The notes under the pieces were generated by a model. It ran no database searches and was not told the DNA's origin. It saw nothing but the letters and a program-made list of their open reading frames with translations. A DNA stretch of 64,000 nt from Sedimentitalea arenosa (GTDB taxonomy: Bacteria > Pseudomonadota > Alphaproteobacteria > Rhodobacterales > Rhodobacteraceae). The position numbers and the translations under genes are program-made. Shown piece after piece: positions 51,709 to 61,898 of the stretch. Numbering within the stretch: the first letter of the stretch is position 1; the number at the start of each line of letters is the position of its first letter. The stretch lies in contig NZ_JAELVR010000006.1 of the NCBI RefSeq assembly GCF_016428585.1, forward strand, positions 1-64,000, written 5' to 3'.

Positions 51709-52965
51709 TCAACCGGTCGCCGCCGCGGTCATCGCGGCGAGAAAGCTCCTGACTTCCGCCTCGGTGTTGTAGTGGCTGATCGACACGCGCACGCAGGCCT
51801 CCAGCCCGAGCGGCCCCAGGATATTGCCGCAGTAATGGTCGTTCAGCCGGATATGCGTGCGCACCCCGTGGGCGTTCAGGAAGCGCACCAGCGCTTCGGG
51901 CTCCATCCGGTCGAGCGTCAAGGACACCACGCCCTCCCGCGCCGGGTTGTCGACGCCGGCGATGACGCTGACTCCGGGGATGTCCGCAAGACCCGCCTGG
52001 TTGCCCGTGCCATGCATCATCGCATCGATCAGGCGCTGCTCATGTGCATGGATCGCCGCAGCTGCCGCCTCGACCCGCTTGCGCGCATCGCCGCTGTCGG
52101 TGAACTGCGAGCCCAGCCAGTCGAAATACGCCACCACGTCGGAAAAGGTCGCATAGCTTCCGGCGTCGCGCGTACCCTGCTCCCAGTTGCTCGGCGCCCC
52201 GCCGATGACGGTTTCCTTCGGACAGGCGGTCAGGCGGTCCGAAGCCCAGCCAATGCCGTAGCCATGGCGCGAGAACAGCTTGTAGGGCGACACCGCGTAC
52301 CCGTCGATGTCATAGGCGGCGATGTCGATCGCACCATGACTTGCATGCTGGATGCCGTCGACCACGATGAAACAGTCGGGGGCCCGCTCGCGGATCGCGC
52401 GGATGATCGGCACGATGTCCACCCCGATGCCGGTCACCGGCGAGGTCTGCACGATGGTGGCGACCCGCAAATCGGACGTGATATGCGGCAGATAGGCATC
52501 CAGTCCGACCGTCCCGCTGGCGTCGTCATGGTGCGCTAGCAGGTGCGGGCGCCCCGTCACCTCGGCCCACCGCGCCATCGCACTGCGCGAGGCGGGATGT
52601 TCGAGCGTACTGCCCAGCATCGTACCGCCCTCCGCCGCGCCCAGGGCCGCGGTGCGCACGAGACGGAACAAAACCTCGGTGCCGCTCTCGCCCACGAACA
52701 CCTGCCCCTCGGGCGCATTGAACAGCAGACGCGCGTCGGCCTTGCCCTTGGCGATTGCCGCCATCAAGGCGCGCGACGCGGGATTGTCCCGCCCCTGGTT
52801 GTCGGGATAGCCAGCGAAGTCGGCCGAGGTCTGCACAACCGACTTGAGCGTCAGCGCGCCTCCGGCGTTCTCGAAAAAGATGCGCGGCCCGGTAAAGGGG
52901 CAGGCTTCGACATGGGCAAAGCGGTCTCGGACCTGGTCGATCAGGCCGGGGCGGTCGGTCAACAT
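51709..52965 (-). CDS. Class V aminotransferase / cysteine-desulfurase-like protein
   Basis: A 418-residue fold-type I PLP enzyme. AVSPYKLFSRHGYGIGW carries PLP Lys K229, FIVVDGIQHASHGAIDIAAYDIDG the ring-N Asp, and ESGTEVLFRLVR is the N-terminal binding segment. It lacks an obvious catalytic-loop cysteine of SufS/NifS, so a transaminase or selenocysteine-lyase-like role is more likely than desulfuration. It lies 88 bp from tRNA-Gly. Substrate unknown; proximity to ilvE suggests amino-acid metabolism. Confidence 0.8.
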   Translation of the reverse strand: MLTDRPGLIDQVRDRFAHVEACPFTGPRIFFENAGGALTLKSVVQTSADFAGYPDNQGRDNPASRALMAAIAKGKADARLLFNAPEGQVFVGESGTEVLFRLVRTAALGAAEGGTMLGSTLEHPASRSAMARWAEVTGRPHLLAHHDDASGTVGLDAYLPHITSDLRVATIVQTSPVTGIGVDIVPIIRAIRERAPDCFIVVDGIQHASHGAIDIAAYDIDGYAVSPYKLFSRHGYGIGWASDRLTACPKETVIGGAPSNWEQGTRDAGSYATFSDVVAYFDWLGSQFTDSGDARKRVEAAAAAIHAHEQRLIDAMMHGTGNQAGLADIPGVSVIAGVDNPAREGVVSLTLDRMEPEALVRFLNAHGVRTHIRLNDHYCGNILGPLGLEACVRVSISHYNTEAEVRSFLAAMTAAATG

Positions 52966-53004
52966 GGTTTGGGCAGTCCTTGCAGGGCGCGGGCGCGCGA
53001 CGGG

Positions 53005-53871
53005 TCAGTCGCGCACCAGCTTTTCATAGGATTGGGCGATCTCGCGGGTCAGCGCGCCGACCTCGAAATTGTAGTCGCCGATCTGGCCCACAGGCGTGAC
53101 CTCTGCCGCCGTGCCGGTCAGCCAGCACTGCTCGAACCCTTCCAGTTCCTCGGGCATGATGTGGCGCTCGTGCACCTTGACCTGGCGCTCCTTCAGCATC
53201 CCGATCACGGTCTGCCGGGTGATCCCGTTGAGGAAACAATCCGGGTCGGGCGTGTGCACTTCGCCGTCCTTGACGAAGAAAATGTTCGCCCCGGTCGCCT
53301 CGGCCACGTAGCCGCGATAATCGAACATCATCGCGTCGCTGCAGCCTTTGGCTTCGGCCGCATGTTTGGACATGGTGCAGATCATGTAGAGTCCCGCCGC
53401 CTTGGCATGGGACGGGATGGTCTCGGGGCTCGGCCGCTTCCACTTGGAGATGTCGAGCTTGGCGCCCTTCATCTTGGCGTCACCGTAATAGGCGCCCCAT
53501 TCCCAGGCCGCGATCGCCATCCGCACCGGGTTGCGTGCCGAGGCGACGCCCATGTCCTCGCCCGCGCCGCGCCACGCGACGGCACGCACATAGGCGTCCT
53601 TGAGCCCGCTTGCAGCCAAAACCTCGGCCTTGGCGGCCTCGATTTCGTCGACGGTATAGGGGATCTCGAAATCGATCATCTGGGCAGACCGGCGCAGCCG
53701 CTCGGAATGTTCGCGCGACTTGAAGATCTTGCCGTTATAGGCGCGCTCACCCTCGAAGACCGAGCTGGCATAGTGCATCGCATGGGTCAGGATGTGCACG
53801 TTGGCATCCCGCCATTCGATCATCTTGCCATCCATCCAGATCTGGCCGTCGCGGTCGTCATACCTAGACAT
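53005..53871 (-). CDS. ilvE: Branched-chain amino-acid aminotransferase
   Basis: Fold-type IV PLP enzyme performing the last step of Leu, Ile and Val synthesis and the first of their breakdown. A 288-residue full-length protein. THAMHYASSVFEGERAY, PSHAKAAGLYM (PLP Lys K157) and AEATGANIFFVKDGEVHTP are signatures. It is close to the class V aminotransferase (39 bp) and diverges from petP. Confidence 0.95.
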   Translation of the reverse strand: MSRYDDRDGQIWMDGKMIEWRDANVHILTHAMHYASSVFEGERAYNGKIFKSREHSERLRRSAQMIDFEIPYTVDEIEAAKAEVLAASGLKDAYVRAVAWRGAGEDMGVASARNPVRMAIAAWEWGAYYGDAKMKGAKLDISKWKRPSPETIPSHAKAAGLYMICTMSKHAAEAKGCSDAMMFDYRGYVAEATGANIFFVKDGEVHTPDPDCFLNGITRQTVIGMLKERQVKVHERHIMPEELEGFEQCWLTGTAAEVTPVGQIGDYNFEVGALTREIAQSYEKLVRD

Positions 53872-53995
53872 CTCTCATCCTCCGAGGTCCTGCGGTTTTC
53901 ATTTGTTGCGCGATTATGTCCGAACCGGTCATTTAATTGCGCCGAAACTGCGATTCGATACCGCTTCACTCTTGGAATGTCAACAAGGCTGACAT

Positions 53996-54535
53996 ATGCT
54001 GTTCGAAATCAGGGATGAGGCAAGCATGTCCGAAGGGCGCATGACGCAAGGCAACATGGGCGAAAGCCTTCTGTTTCTGACAGACGAACAGCTTCGGCAG
54101 GGGATCGAGGCGATGTTTTTCGCCTATCGCGGTTTCACCGCCGATCCCGACCGCATCCTGGCCGACCTCGCCTATGGGCGCGCGCATCACCGGGCGATCC
54201 ATTTCATCAACCGCGCGCCGGGCACCACCGTCAACAATCTTCTGGCGATCCTCGGCGTCACCAAGCAGTCGCTGAACCGGGTGCTGCGGACGCTGATCGC
54301 CGACGGGCTGGTGGAAAGCCGCGTCGGCACCAGCGACAAGCGCGAGCGTCATCTCTACCTGACGGATGCCGGCCGCGCCCTGGAAAGCCAGCTGAGCGAC
54401 GCCCAGAGGGCACGAATGCGCGCGGCCTATCGCGATGCCGGGCCCGAGGCCGTTGCCGGATTCAAACAGGTGCTCGAGGCGATGATGGACAACGATATGC
54501 GCCGCGCCTATGTCAGATTGCGGGACGGATCATGA
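53996..54535 (+). CDS. petP: MarR-family regulator PetP
   Basis: A 179-residue winged-helix protein. ESLLFLTDEQLRQGIEAMFFAYRGFTADPDRIL and PGTTVNNLLAILGVTKQSLNRVLRTLIADGLV are the PetP hallmarks in Rhodobacteraceae. In Rhodobacter capsulatus petP and petR lie upstream of the cytochrome bc1 genes, and petR is needed for bc1-dependent growth. Here petABC is not adjacent. The TGA overlaps the ATG of petR. An internal ATG at 54026 is an alternative start. Confidence 0.88.
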   Translation: MLFEIRDEASMSEGRMTQGNMGESLLFLTDEQLRQGIEAMFFAYRGFTADPDRILADLAYGRAHHRAIHFINRAPGTTVNNLLAILGVTKQSLNRVLRTLIADGLVESRVGTSDKRERHLYLTDAGRALESQLSDAQRARMRAAYRDAGPEAVAGFKQVLEAMMDNDMRRAYVRLRDGS

Positions 54536-55236
54536 CACAGGAAATGGACGCTCACCTTCTGATCGTCGACGACGACGAACGCATCCGGGACCTTCTGAAG
54601 AAATTCCTCGTGCGCCAGGGATTTCTCGTCACGGCCGCGCGCGATGCGGCACATGCCCGCAGGGTTCTGTCGGGGCTCGATTTCGACCTGATCGTGATGG
54701 ACGTGATGATGCCGGGCGAGGATGGCGTCAGCCTGACCCGCAGCCTGCGCGAGACGCAGTCCACCCCGATCCTGCTGCTGACGGCACGCGGCGAGACCGA
54801 ACACCGGATTGCCGGGCTCGAGGCCGGGGCGGACGACTACCTCGCCAAGCCGTTCGAACCCAAGGAACTTCTACTCAGGATCAACGCGATTCTGCGCCGG
54901 ATGCCCGAGACCCCCGCCGCCGAGACCGCGCCGAAGATCCTGCATCTCGGCGCAATCCGCTATGACATCGAACGCGGCGAGATGTGGCAGGGCGAGGAAC
55001 GGGTGCGCCTGACCGCGACCGAAAGCCAGCTGATGAAGATCTTCGCGGCCTGTCCGGGCGAACCGGTCAGCCGCAACAAGCTGGTGGAGGATTTGGGCCG
55101 CGACCGCGACCAGGCGCAGGAACGAGCGGTCGACGTGCAGATCACCCGCCTCAGGCGCAAGATCGAGGCCGACCCGAAACAGCCCCGCTACCTTCAGACG
55201 GTGCGCGGCGCCGGATACATGCTGGCGCCGGATTGA
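54532..55236 (+). CDS. petR: OmpR-type response regulator PetR
   Basis: A 234-residue response regulator. The receiver has DDDERIRDLLKKFL, phosphoacceptor Asp in DLIVMDVMMPGEDG, and LTARGE with GADDYLAKPFEP. The C-terminal winged helix ends RLRRKIEADPKQPRYLQTVRGAGYML. No histidine kinase gene is adjacent, as in other petPR pairs. Translationally coupled to petP. Confidence 0.94.
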   Translation: MTQEMDAHLLIVDDDERIRDLLKKFLVRQGFLVTAARDAAHARRVLSGLDFDLIVMDVMMPGEDGVSLTRSLRETQSTPILLLTARGETEHRIAGLEAGADDYLAKPFEPKELLLRINAILRRMPETPAAETAPKILHLGAIRYDIERGEMWQGEERVRLTATESQLMKIFAACPGEPVSRNKLVEDLGRDRDQAQERAVDVQITRLRRKIEADPKQPRYLQTVRGAGYMLAPD

Positions 55237-55301
55237 CCCGGCGGCCGGGGCGTGGTCGCCTGTGGCCTGAACACGCTTGAACAGACCGAGAGGGGACAGT
55301 G

Positions 55302-56228
55302 ATGAAGACAGCCTTGATCAGCCATGCCGAATGCTTGGGCCATGTCACCCCGGACGGCCACCCCGAACGTGTCGCGCGGCTCGAACACTTGCTCAACGCA
55401 TTGGAGCCGCTGGACCTGAACAGGGTGTCTGCCCCGATGGCGGCCGAAGATGACATTCTGCGCATTCACCCGGCCTCCTATCTCGCCGGGCTCAGGGCCG
55501 CCGCACCGACTGACGGGTTGCGTGCCGTCGATGGCGACACCTGGCTGTCGCCCGGTTCGCTCGACGCGGCCTTCCGGGGCGCCGGTGCCGCCGTCCGGGC
55601 GGTCGACATGGTGCTGGGCGGCGACGCGCCCAACGCCTTCGCCGCCGTGCGCCCGCCGGGCCATCATGCCGAGACCGATACCGCGATGGGGTTCTGCCTG
55701 TTCGGCAATGCGGCGCTGGCCGCGAAACACGCGCTTGACCATCACGGCCTCAGCCGCGTCGCGGTGGTCGATTTCGACGTCCATCACGGCAACGGCACCC
55801 AGGATATCCTGTGGGAGGAACGCCGCACGCTTTTCATAAGCAGCCAGCAGATCCCGCTGTTTCCTGGCACCGGGCAGGCGCACGAGACCGGGGCCTTCGA
55901 CAATGTCGTCAACATCCCGCTGCCGCCGGGATCGGACGGGTCGCACATGCGCCGCGAATGGGAAACCCACGCCTTTCCGCGCCTGCGCGCCTTCAAACCA
56001 GAACTGATCGTGATCTCGGCCGGATTCGACGCCCATGCAGATGACCCGCTCGCCAATCTCGAATGGCAGGTCGAGGATTTCGCCTGGATCACCGCCGAGC
56101 TGTGCAAGCTGGCCGACGAACTGTGCGAGGGTCGGGTGGTCTCGACTCTGGAAGGCGGCTATGATCTGAACGCCCTGTCCGCGTCGGCGCGGGCGCATGT
56201 GCAGGAATTGATGAAGGCCGCCAGATGA
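55302..56228 (+). CDS. Histone-deacetylase-like amidohydrolase
   Basis: A 308-residue zinc deacetylase of the class II HDAC/acetylpolyamine hydrolase type. RPPGHHAE, VVDFDVHHGNGTQD (zinc Asp and His) and ISAGFDAHADDPL (third ligand) form the active site, and TLEGGYDL closes it. Bacterial members act on acetylated small amines or proteins; the substrate here is unknown. The ATG at 55302 is used with AGGGGACA upstream. It is coupled to xseB (ATGA). Confidence 0.93.
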   Translation: MKTALISHAECLGHVTPDGHPERVARLEHLLNALEPLDLNRVSAPMAAEDDILRIHPASYLAGLRAAAPTDGLRAVDGDTWLSPGSLDAAFRGAGAAVRAVDMVLGGDAPNAFAAVRPPGHHAETDTAMGFCLFGNAALAAKHALDHHGLSRVAVVDFDVHHGNGTQDILWEERRTLFISSQQIPLFPGTGQAHETGAFDNVVNIPLPPGSDGSHMRREWETHAFPRLRAFKPELIVISAGFDAHADDPLANLEWQVEDFAWITAELCKLADELCEGRVVSTLEGGYDLNALSASARAHVQELMKAAR

Positions 56229-56467
56229 CCGACACCCCCGTTTCCGAGATGAGTTTCGAACAGGCGATGAAGGAGCTGGATTCGGTGGTCGACCGGCTCG
56301 AACGCGGTGACGTGTCCCTGAACGAGTCGATCGCGCTCTATGAACGCGGGGCGGCGCTGAAGAAGCGCTGCGAGGACGAGTTGAAGCGCGCCGAGGAAAA
56401 GGTCGCCGCGATCACGCTGGACGGCGACGGCAACCCGACCGGAACGACCCCCGTCGACGGGCTCTAA
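56225..56467 (+). CDS. xseB: Exodeoxyribonuclease VII small subunit
   Basis: An 80-residue helical protein, SFEQAMKELDSVVDRLERGDVSLNESIALYERGAALKKRCEDEL, full length for XseB, which joins XseA to form ExoVII degrading single-stranded DNA. Gene order xseB-ispA-dxs is common in proteobacteria. Confidence 0.95.
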   Translation: MTDTPVSEMSFEQAMKELDSVVDRLERGDVSLNESIALYERGAALKKRCEDELKRAEEKVAAITLDGDGNPTGTTPVDGL

Positions 56468-57334
56468 GTGTTCACGACACAGCTGACGGAGGCTGCGCAA
56501 CGGATCGAAGCGCAGTTCGCGACGGTCCTTGCGGGGCTGGAGCAGGTGCCCATCGTGCAGGGCATGGGTTATGCCACCGAGGGCGGCAAGCGGCTGCGCG
56601 GCTTCCTCGTTCTGGAAAGCGCGCGTCTGCACGGCATCGGCCCCGACCGGGCGATCTGGCCTGCTTCCGCGATCGAAGCGTTGCACGCCTATTCGCTGGT
56701 GCATGACGACTTGCCCTGCATGGACGATGACGACCTGCGGCGCGGCCGCCCCACGGTGCATGTGAAATGGGATGACGGCACCGCCGTGCTGGTCGGTGAC
56801 GCGCTGCACAGCCTGGCCTTCGAACTGGTCGCGCGGCCCGAGACCGGCCCCGCTCCGGTGCGCGCCGATCTCGCGCTCAGCCTCGCACAGGCGGCCGGGG
56901 CGCGGGGCATGGTGCTGGGGCAGGCGCTCGACATGGCGGCCGAAACCGCCGATGCGCCGCTGACGCTCGCGCAGATCACGGCGCTGCAGGCCGGCAAGAC
57001 CGGCGCGCTGATCGAATGGGCCGCCTGCGCCGGAGCCCGCCTCGCCGAGGCAGATACGACCCCGCTCAGCCGCTATGCGCAGGCACTCGGCCTTGCCTTT
57101 CAGATCGCCGACGACATCTTGGATGTGGAGGGCGACGCAACGAAAGCCGGCAAACGCCTGCAGAAAGATGCCGAGGCGGGCAAGGCGACCTTCGTGTCGC
57201 TGCTGGGTCTTGCGGCGGCAAAGCGGCGCGCGTCGGAGCTGGTGGAACAAGCTTGCGCCGCGCTCGATCCCTACGGCACCGGGGCGGAAACCTTGCGCGA
57301 GGCCGCCCAGTTCGTTATTGCGCGCGACAACTGA
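56468..57334 (+). CDS. ispA: Farnesyl diphosphate synthase (geranyltranstransferase)
   Basis: A 288-residue short-chain prenyl synthase condensing IPP with DMAPP and GPP. The first Asp-rich motif is [17 protein letters not shown], the second is [10 protein letters not shown], and [10 protein letters not shown] binds IPP. It starts GTG directly after the xseB stop. Feeds isoprenoid synthesis for quinones and undecaprenyl phosphate. Confidence 0.94.
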   Translation: MFTTQLTEAAQRIEAQFATVLAGLEQVPIVQGMGYATEGGKRLRGFLVLESARLHGIGPDRAIWPASAIEALHAYSLVHDDLPCMDDDDLRRGRPTVHVKWDDGTAVLVGDALHSLAFELVARPETGPAPVRADLALSLAQAAGARGMVLGQALDMAAETADAPLTLAQITALQAGKTGALIEWAACAGARLAEADTTPLSRYAQALGLAFQIADDILDVEGDATKAGKRLQKDAEAGKATFVSLLGLAAAKRRASELVEQACAALDPYGTGAETLREAAQFVIARDN

Positions 57335-57369
57335 CCGGACCGACCGACCCGGACCGAACGGAGGCGATG

Positions 57370-59298
57370 ATGCCCGACAGACCGCAGACGCCACTGCTCG
57401 ACCAGGTGACCCGCCCGGCGGACCTGAAGCGGCTGAGCGACACACAGCTCACCCAACTGGCGGGCGAATTGCGCTCGGAAACCATCTCTGCCGTCTCCGT
57501 CACCGGCGGGCATCTCGGCGCCGGCCTGGGCGTGGTCGAACTGACCGTGGCACTGCACGCGGTGTTCGATACGCCGCGCGACAAGCTGGTCTGGGACGTC
57601 GGACACCAGTGCTATCCGCACAAGATCCTGACCGAGCGCCGCGACCGTATCCGCACCCTGCGTATGAAGGACGGGCTCAGCGGCTTCACCAAGCGCAGCG
57701 AGTCGCCCTATGACCCGTTCGGCGCGGCCCATTCCAGCACCTCGATCAGCGCCGCCCTCGGCTTTGCCGTCGCGCGCGATCTGGGCGGCGTGACGCCCGA
57801 GGGGCTGGGCGACGCCATCGCCGTCATCGGCGACGGCGCGATGAGCGCGGGCATGGCCTATGAGGCGATGAACAATGCCGGCCACCTCAGGAAACGCCTG
57901 ATCGTCATCCTGAACGACAACGAGATGAGCATCGCGCAGCCGGTTGGGGCCATGTCTTCCTACTTGTCCCGCCTGTATGCAGAGGAGCCCTTCCAGGACT
58001 TCAAGGCCGCCGCCAAGGGCGCGGTCTCGTTGCTGCCTGAACCGTTCCGCGAAGGCGCGCGGCGCGCCAAGGACATGCTCAAGGGCATGGCGGTGGGGGG
58101 CACGCTCTTCGAACAGCTGGGCTTTTCCTATGTCGGCCCGATCGACGGGCATGACATGTCCCAGCTTCTGCCGGTCCTGCGCACCGTCAAGGCCCGGGCG
58201 ACGGGTCCGATCCTGATTCACGTCCTGACCAAGAAGGGCAAGGGATACGGACCCGCCGAGGAGGCCCGCGACAAGGGCCATGCCACGGCCAAGTTCAACG
58301 TCGTGACCGGCGAGCAGAAAAAGGCGCCCAGCAACGCGCCCAGCTACACCAGTGTCTTCGGCAAGACCCTGACCCAGCTCGCGGCCAAGGACGACAAGAT
58401 CGTCGCCGTCACCGCCGCAATGCCTGACGGGACCGGGCTGAACCTCTTTGCCGAACGCTTCCCCAGCCGCTGTTTCGACGTCGGGATCGCCGAGCAGCAC
58501 GGCGTGACCTTTTCCGCCGCCCTCGCCGCCGGCGGGATGAAGCCCTTCTGCACGATGTATTCGACCTTCCTGCAACGCGGTTATGATCAGGTGGTGCATG
58601 ACGTGGCGATCCAGCGCCTGCCGGTCCGCTTCGCGATCGACCGGGCAGGGCTGGTCGGCGCCGACGGCGCGACCCACGCCGGCGCCTTCGATATCGCCTA
58701 TCTCGCCAACCTGCCGGGCTTCACCGTGATGGCGGCGGCGGACGAGGCCGAACTGGTGCACATGGTCGCGACGGCGGCCGCGCATGACGCGGGTCCCATC
58801 GCCTTCCGCTATCCCCGCGGCGAAGGTGTCGGCGTGGAACTGCCCGAAACCCCTGACGTGCTGGACATCGGCAAGGGCCGGATGATCCAGCAGGGCAAGC
58901 GCGTCGCGCTGCTGTCCTTCGGCACCCGTCTCGCGCAGGTCCAGAAGGCCGCCGAAGCGCTCGCCGCCAAGGGCATCACGCCCACCATCGCCGACGCGCG
59001 CTTCGCCAAACCGCTCGACCGCGACCTGATCCTCGGTCTCGCCCGCGATCACGAGGCGCTGATCACCATCGAGGAAGGCGCCATCGGCGGCTTCGGCAGC
59101 CATGTCGCGCAACTGCTGGCCGACGAGGGCGTATTCGACACGGGCCTCAAGTTCCGCTCGATGGTCCTGCCCGACACCTTCATCGACCAGGCCAGCCCCG
59201 ACGACATGTACGCCGTCGCCGGCATGAACGCCGAGCAGATCGAGGCCAAGGTGCTCGCGGTCTTGGGAATTGCGTCGATCGGAGAAAAACGCGCCTGA
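57370..59298 (+). CDS. dxs: 1-Deoxy-D-xylulose-5-phosphate synthase
   Basis: Thiamine-diphosphate enzyme joining pyruvate and glyceraldehyde-3-phosphate in the first step of the MEP isoprenoid pathway. A 642-residue full-length protein with [50 protein letters not shown] (ThDP site) and [15 protein letters not shown]. The ATG at 57370 has GGAGG five bases upstream; an ATG at 57367 is the alternative. It overlaps the mrr-like gene by one base. Confidence 0.96.
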   Translation: MPDRPQTPLLDQVTRPADLKRLSDTQLTQLAGELRSETISAVSVTGGHLGAGLGVVELTVALHAVFDTPRDKLVWDVGHQCYPHKILTERRDRIRTLRMKDGLSGFTKRSESPYDPFGAAHSSTSISAALGFAVARDLGGVTPEGLGDAIAVIGDGAMSAGMAYEAMNNAGHLRKRLIVILNDNEMSIAQPVGAMSSYLSRLYAEEPFQDFKAAAKGAVSLLPEPFREGARRAKDMLKGMAVGGTLFEQLGFSYVGPIDGHDMSQLLPVLRTVKARATGPILIHVLTKKGKGYGPAEEARDKGHATAKFNVVTGEQKKAPSNAPSYTSVFGKTLTQLAAKDDKIVAVTAAMPDGTGLNLFAERFPSRCFDVGIAEQHGVTFSAALAAGGMKPFCTMYSTFLQRGYDQVVHDVAIQRLPVRFAIDRAGLVGADGATHAGAFDIAYLANLPGFTVMAAADEAELVHMVATAAAHDAGPIAFRYPRGEGVGVELPETPDVLDIGKGRMIQQGKRVALLSFGTRLAQVQKAAEALAAKGITPTIADARFAKPLDRDLILGLARDHEALITIEEGAIGGFGSHVAQLLADEGVFDTGLKFRSMVLPDTFIDQASPDDMYAVAGMNAEQIEAKVLAVLGIASIGEKRA

Positions 59299-60229
59299 TG
59301 CCGGTTCCCGACTACGAAACCCTGATGCGCCCGGTTCTGAAAGCCTTCGATGAGGGCGCCCAGAATGTGGCAGAGATTCTACCCAAGCTCATCGAAGAGT
59401 TCGATATTGCTCCGAACGAGGCCGAAGAACTGATCCTGAGCGGGCGGGTCACGGTGCTCAACAGCCGTGCCCATTGGGCTCGCACCTACTTGTCGAAGGC
59501 TGGTTTATTGACGTCTCCAAAGCGCAACCATCACCAAATCACCGAGTTTGGACGGAAGATGCTGCAAATCAATCCAAGCCGCATCGACAACAAGGTGTGG
59601 CGCAAGTGGATAGTTTTCAGGACTGGAAAGATGCCTCGCGACGACCCGAGGGGTATAACAGTCAAAGGTTACCCGTATCGCTTCCGGTCGCCTCCGACGA
59701 CAGCGAAACACCGGATATCCGTGCCGAAACCGCCTTCCGCGAGATCGAAAGCGCGCTGGTAGGAGAGGTGATCGAAGCGGTTCTGTCCCTTTCACCGGCC
59801 CGCTTCGAGAAACTCGTCGTCGACTTGCTCCTTGCGATGGGCTACGGCGGCGGCGATCTGGAGCGGGGCCTGCAGACCAGCCTGACCGGCGACGGCGGCA
59901 TCGACGGCATCTTCAACGAAGACGAACTGGGGCTGGATGCGGTCTATGTTCAGGCCAAGCGCTACGCGGCGGACAACAAGGTCGGACGGCCCGCGCTCAA
60001 CGCCTTCGTCGGGTCCCTGACCGGAGAGGGGGCCACCAAGGGCGTTTTCGTCACGACATCCGATTTCTCGAGGGACGCGATGGAATATGTCGCGCGGGTG
60101 CAGCAGCGGATCGTGCTCATCAACGGCGACCGGCTCGCCCGCCTGATGATCAAGCACGAGGTCGGTGTCAGGCCGCGCAAGACCTATGTCCTGCGCTCGG
60201 TGGACGAGGACTATTTCTCCGACACCTGA
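59298..60229 (+). pseudogene. Mrr-type restriction endonuclease, frameshifted
   Basis: Two overlapping frames together make one Mrr-family protein. The first starts at 59298 with a winged-helix N domain (YETLMRPVLKAFDEG...SKAGLLTSPKR...ITEFGRKML) and loses sense after about 59597. The second, one base back, continues from about 59600 (QVDSFQDWKDAS) through the catalytic domain: FEKLVVDLLLAMGYGGGD, TGDGGIDGIFNEDELGLDAVYVQAKRY (D, QxK). A one-base deletion (or two-base insertion) between 59595 and 59605 explains it. The catalytic half may still be expressed. Mrr enzymes restrict methylated DNA. Confidence 0.8.
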
Positions 60230-61092
60230 TCCGGGGCCTCCACCATCGCCGCCAAACCTTCACGATAGGTCGGATAGCGCAGCGTCACGCCCAGTTCCGA
60301 CTTGATCCGATCGTTGCGCACCCGCTTGGTCTCGGCATAGAAACTGCGTGCCATCGGCGTCATCTCGGCGTCGTCATAGGCCACCGCCGGCGGGTTCGGC
60401 AGGCCCAGAAGCGCCGCGGCATGGGCGATCACGTCCTGCGGCGGCGCCGGGTCGTCATCGCACAGGTTGTAGACGGCACCGGGGTTCGGCCGCACGATCG
60501 ACGCCGCCAGCACCTGCGCGATGTCCTCGACATGGATGCGCGAGAACACCTGTCCCTCCTTGATGATCCGCCGCGCCGTGCCGGCCCGCACCTTCGAAAA
60601 CGGCCCGCGCCCGGGCCCGTAGATCCCCGCCAGCCGGAAGATGTGCAGCGGCAGGTCCGGAACCGAGGCCCAAGCCTCCTCGGCGGCCTTGCGCCACTGC
60701 CCGCGCCGCGTCGACGGCACGAGCTCGGACTGTTCATCGACCCAGCCACCGTCACGGTCGCCATAGACGCCGGTGGTCGAAAGATACCCGACCCACTTCA
60801 GACGCGGCGCCGCCGCCGCGATCTCGTCGCGCAACACGGCCAGCACCGGGTCGCCCGCCTCGGTCGGCCCGGTCGAGATCAGCAGATGCGTCGCCGCCGC
60901 GAGAGCCGCCGCCACGCGGTCCGACCCACCCTGCGAGGGAAAGACCAGCGCCTCCGCACCGTGCGCCGCGACCTCCGAAAGCTTGTCGCGCGACCGCGTG
61001 GTGCCGATTACCCGCCAACCCTGCGGGATCAGCCGGCTGGCCAGCGCGCGGGCGGAATACCCGTGCCCAAAGGAAAGCAGCGTGTCGCTCAT
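60211..61092 (-). CDS. NAD(P)-dependent epimerase/reductase, YeeZ-like
   Basis: A 293-residue extended SDR-type protein. SFGHGYSARALASRL binds the cofactor, TTGVYGDRDGGWVDE is the Ser/Tyr region, and IFRLAGIYGPGRGPFSKVR resembles sugar-nucleotide epimerases and YeeZ. The ATG at 61092 follows a perfect TTAGGAGG. It converges with mrr (19-bp overlap). Substrate unknown. Confidence 0.85.
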   Translation of the reverse strand: MSDTLLSFGHGYSARALASRLIPQGWRVIGTTRSRDKLSEVAAHGAEALVFPSQGGSDRVAAALAAATHLLISTGPTEAGDPVLAVLRDEIAAAAPRLKWVGYLSTTGVYGDRDGGWVDEQSELVPSTRRGQWRKAAEEAWASVPDLPLHIFRLAGIYGPGRGPFSKVRAGTARRIIKEGQVFSRIHVEDIAQVLAASIVRPNPGAVYNLCDDDPAPPQDVIAHAAALLGLPNPPAVAYDDAEMTPMARSFYAETKRVRNDRIKSELGVTLRYPTYREGLAAMVEAPDQVSEK

Positions 61093-61195
61093 GCCTCCTA
61101 ATTCCCCAATCGCGACGGTGAATACAAGCCCGCGCGTCCCGATATGACCACAACACGCAGTTGAACGAATCTCCGAATGGGCCTTTGATGATGAC

Positions 61196-61828
61196 ATGAC
61201 CAGCAAGACGCCCGATCTCGAAACCGCCTATGCGCTCCGGACGCCGGAGGAGTCTCGGCGGCTCTATGCCGAGTGGGCCGGCAATTACGACAGCAGCTTC
61301 GCCGCACGCGAGGACTACCAGCTGCACATCCACACCGCCCGCGCCTTCGTCGCGGCGGGCGGACAGGGACCGGTCCTGGATGTCGGCGCCGGCACCGGGC
61401 TCTGCGGCGCCGTGCTCTCCGATCTCGGAGTCGGCCCGATCGACGCGACCGACATCAGCGCCGAAATGCTCGACCAGGCGATGCGCAAGGACATCTACCG
61501 CGACGCGATCGCCGCGGATCTCACCGTCGGGGTACCCGCACCGGCCGGCAGCTATTCCGGCATCGTCTCATCGGGCACGTTCACCACCGGACATGTCGGG
61601 CCCGACGCGCTCGACGAACTCCTGCGCCTCGCCCGCCACGGCGCGCAATTCGCCCTGTCGATCAACGCGCAGCACTTCCAGGCCGCCGGTTTCGCCGACA
61701 AGTTCGACAGTCTCCGCGCCCGAAACATCCAGTCCTTCACCCTGAAGGAAACACGGATCTACGGAGACCTCGCCGCCGGTCCGCACAAGGACGACATCGC
61801 CCTGATCGCCCTCTTCGAAAAGACCTGA
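61196..61828 (+). CDS. Class I SAM-dependent methyltransferase
   Basis: A 210-residue methyltransferase. VLDVGAGTGLCGAVLSDLG binds SAM, and LYAEWAGNYDSSFAAREDYQ is typical of TPMT/UbiE-like small-molecule enzymes. It is divergent from the epimerase with 103 bp between them. Substrate not predictable. Confidence 0.85.
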   Translation: MTSKTPDLETAYALRTPEESRRLYAEWAGNYDSSFAAREDYQLHIHTARAFVAAGGQGPVLDVGAGTGLCGAVLSDLGVGPIDATDISAEMLDQAMRKDIYRDAIAADLTVGVPAPAGSYSGIVSSGTFTTGHVGPDALDELLRLARHGAQFALSINAQHFQAAGFADKFDSLRARNIQSFTLKETRIYGDLAAGPHKDDIALIALFEKT

Positions 61829-61890
61829 TCTTCATCTTCGCGGAAATACTCCGGGGGAGTCCGCCGCGGGCGGACGGGGGCAGCGCCCCC
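61829..61890 (-). repeat. GATGAAG-type intergenic repeat, copy D
   Basis: TCTTCATCTTCGCGGAAATAC, then two perfect hairpins: GTCCGCC-GCG-GGCGGAC (61859-61875) and GGGGGC-AGC-GCCCCC (61876-61890). It separates convergent genes. Confidence 0.65.
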
Positions 61891-61898
61891 ACACCCGA

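Noticed and set aside
57271-59112. Minus-strand open frame of about 613 codons opposite dxs
   Set aside because: Antisense to an unambiguous dxs gene.
59570-59640. Programmed minus-one frameshift in mrr
   Set aside because: No X-XXY-YYZ slippery heptamer or following pseudoknot is seen at the shift, so a disabling indel or sequencing error is more likely.
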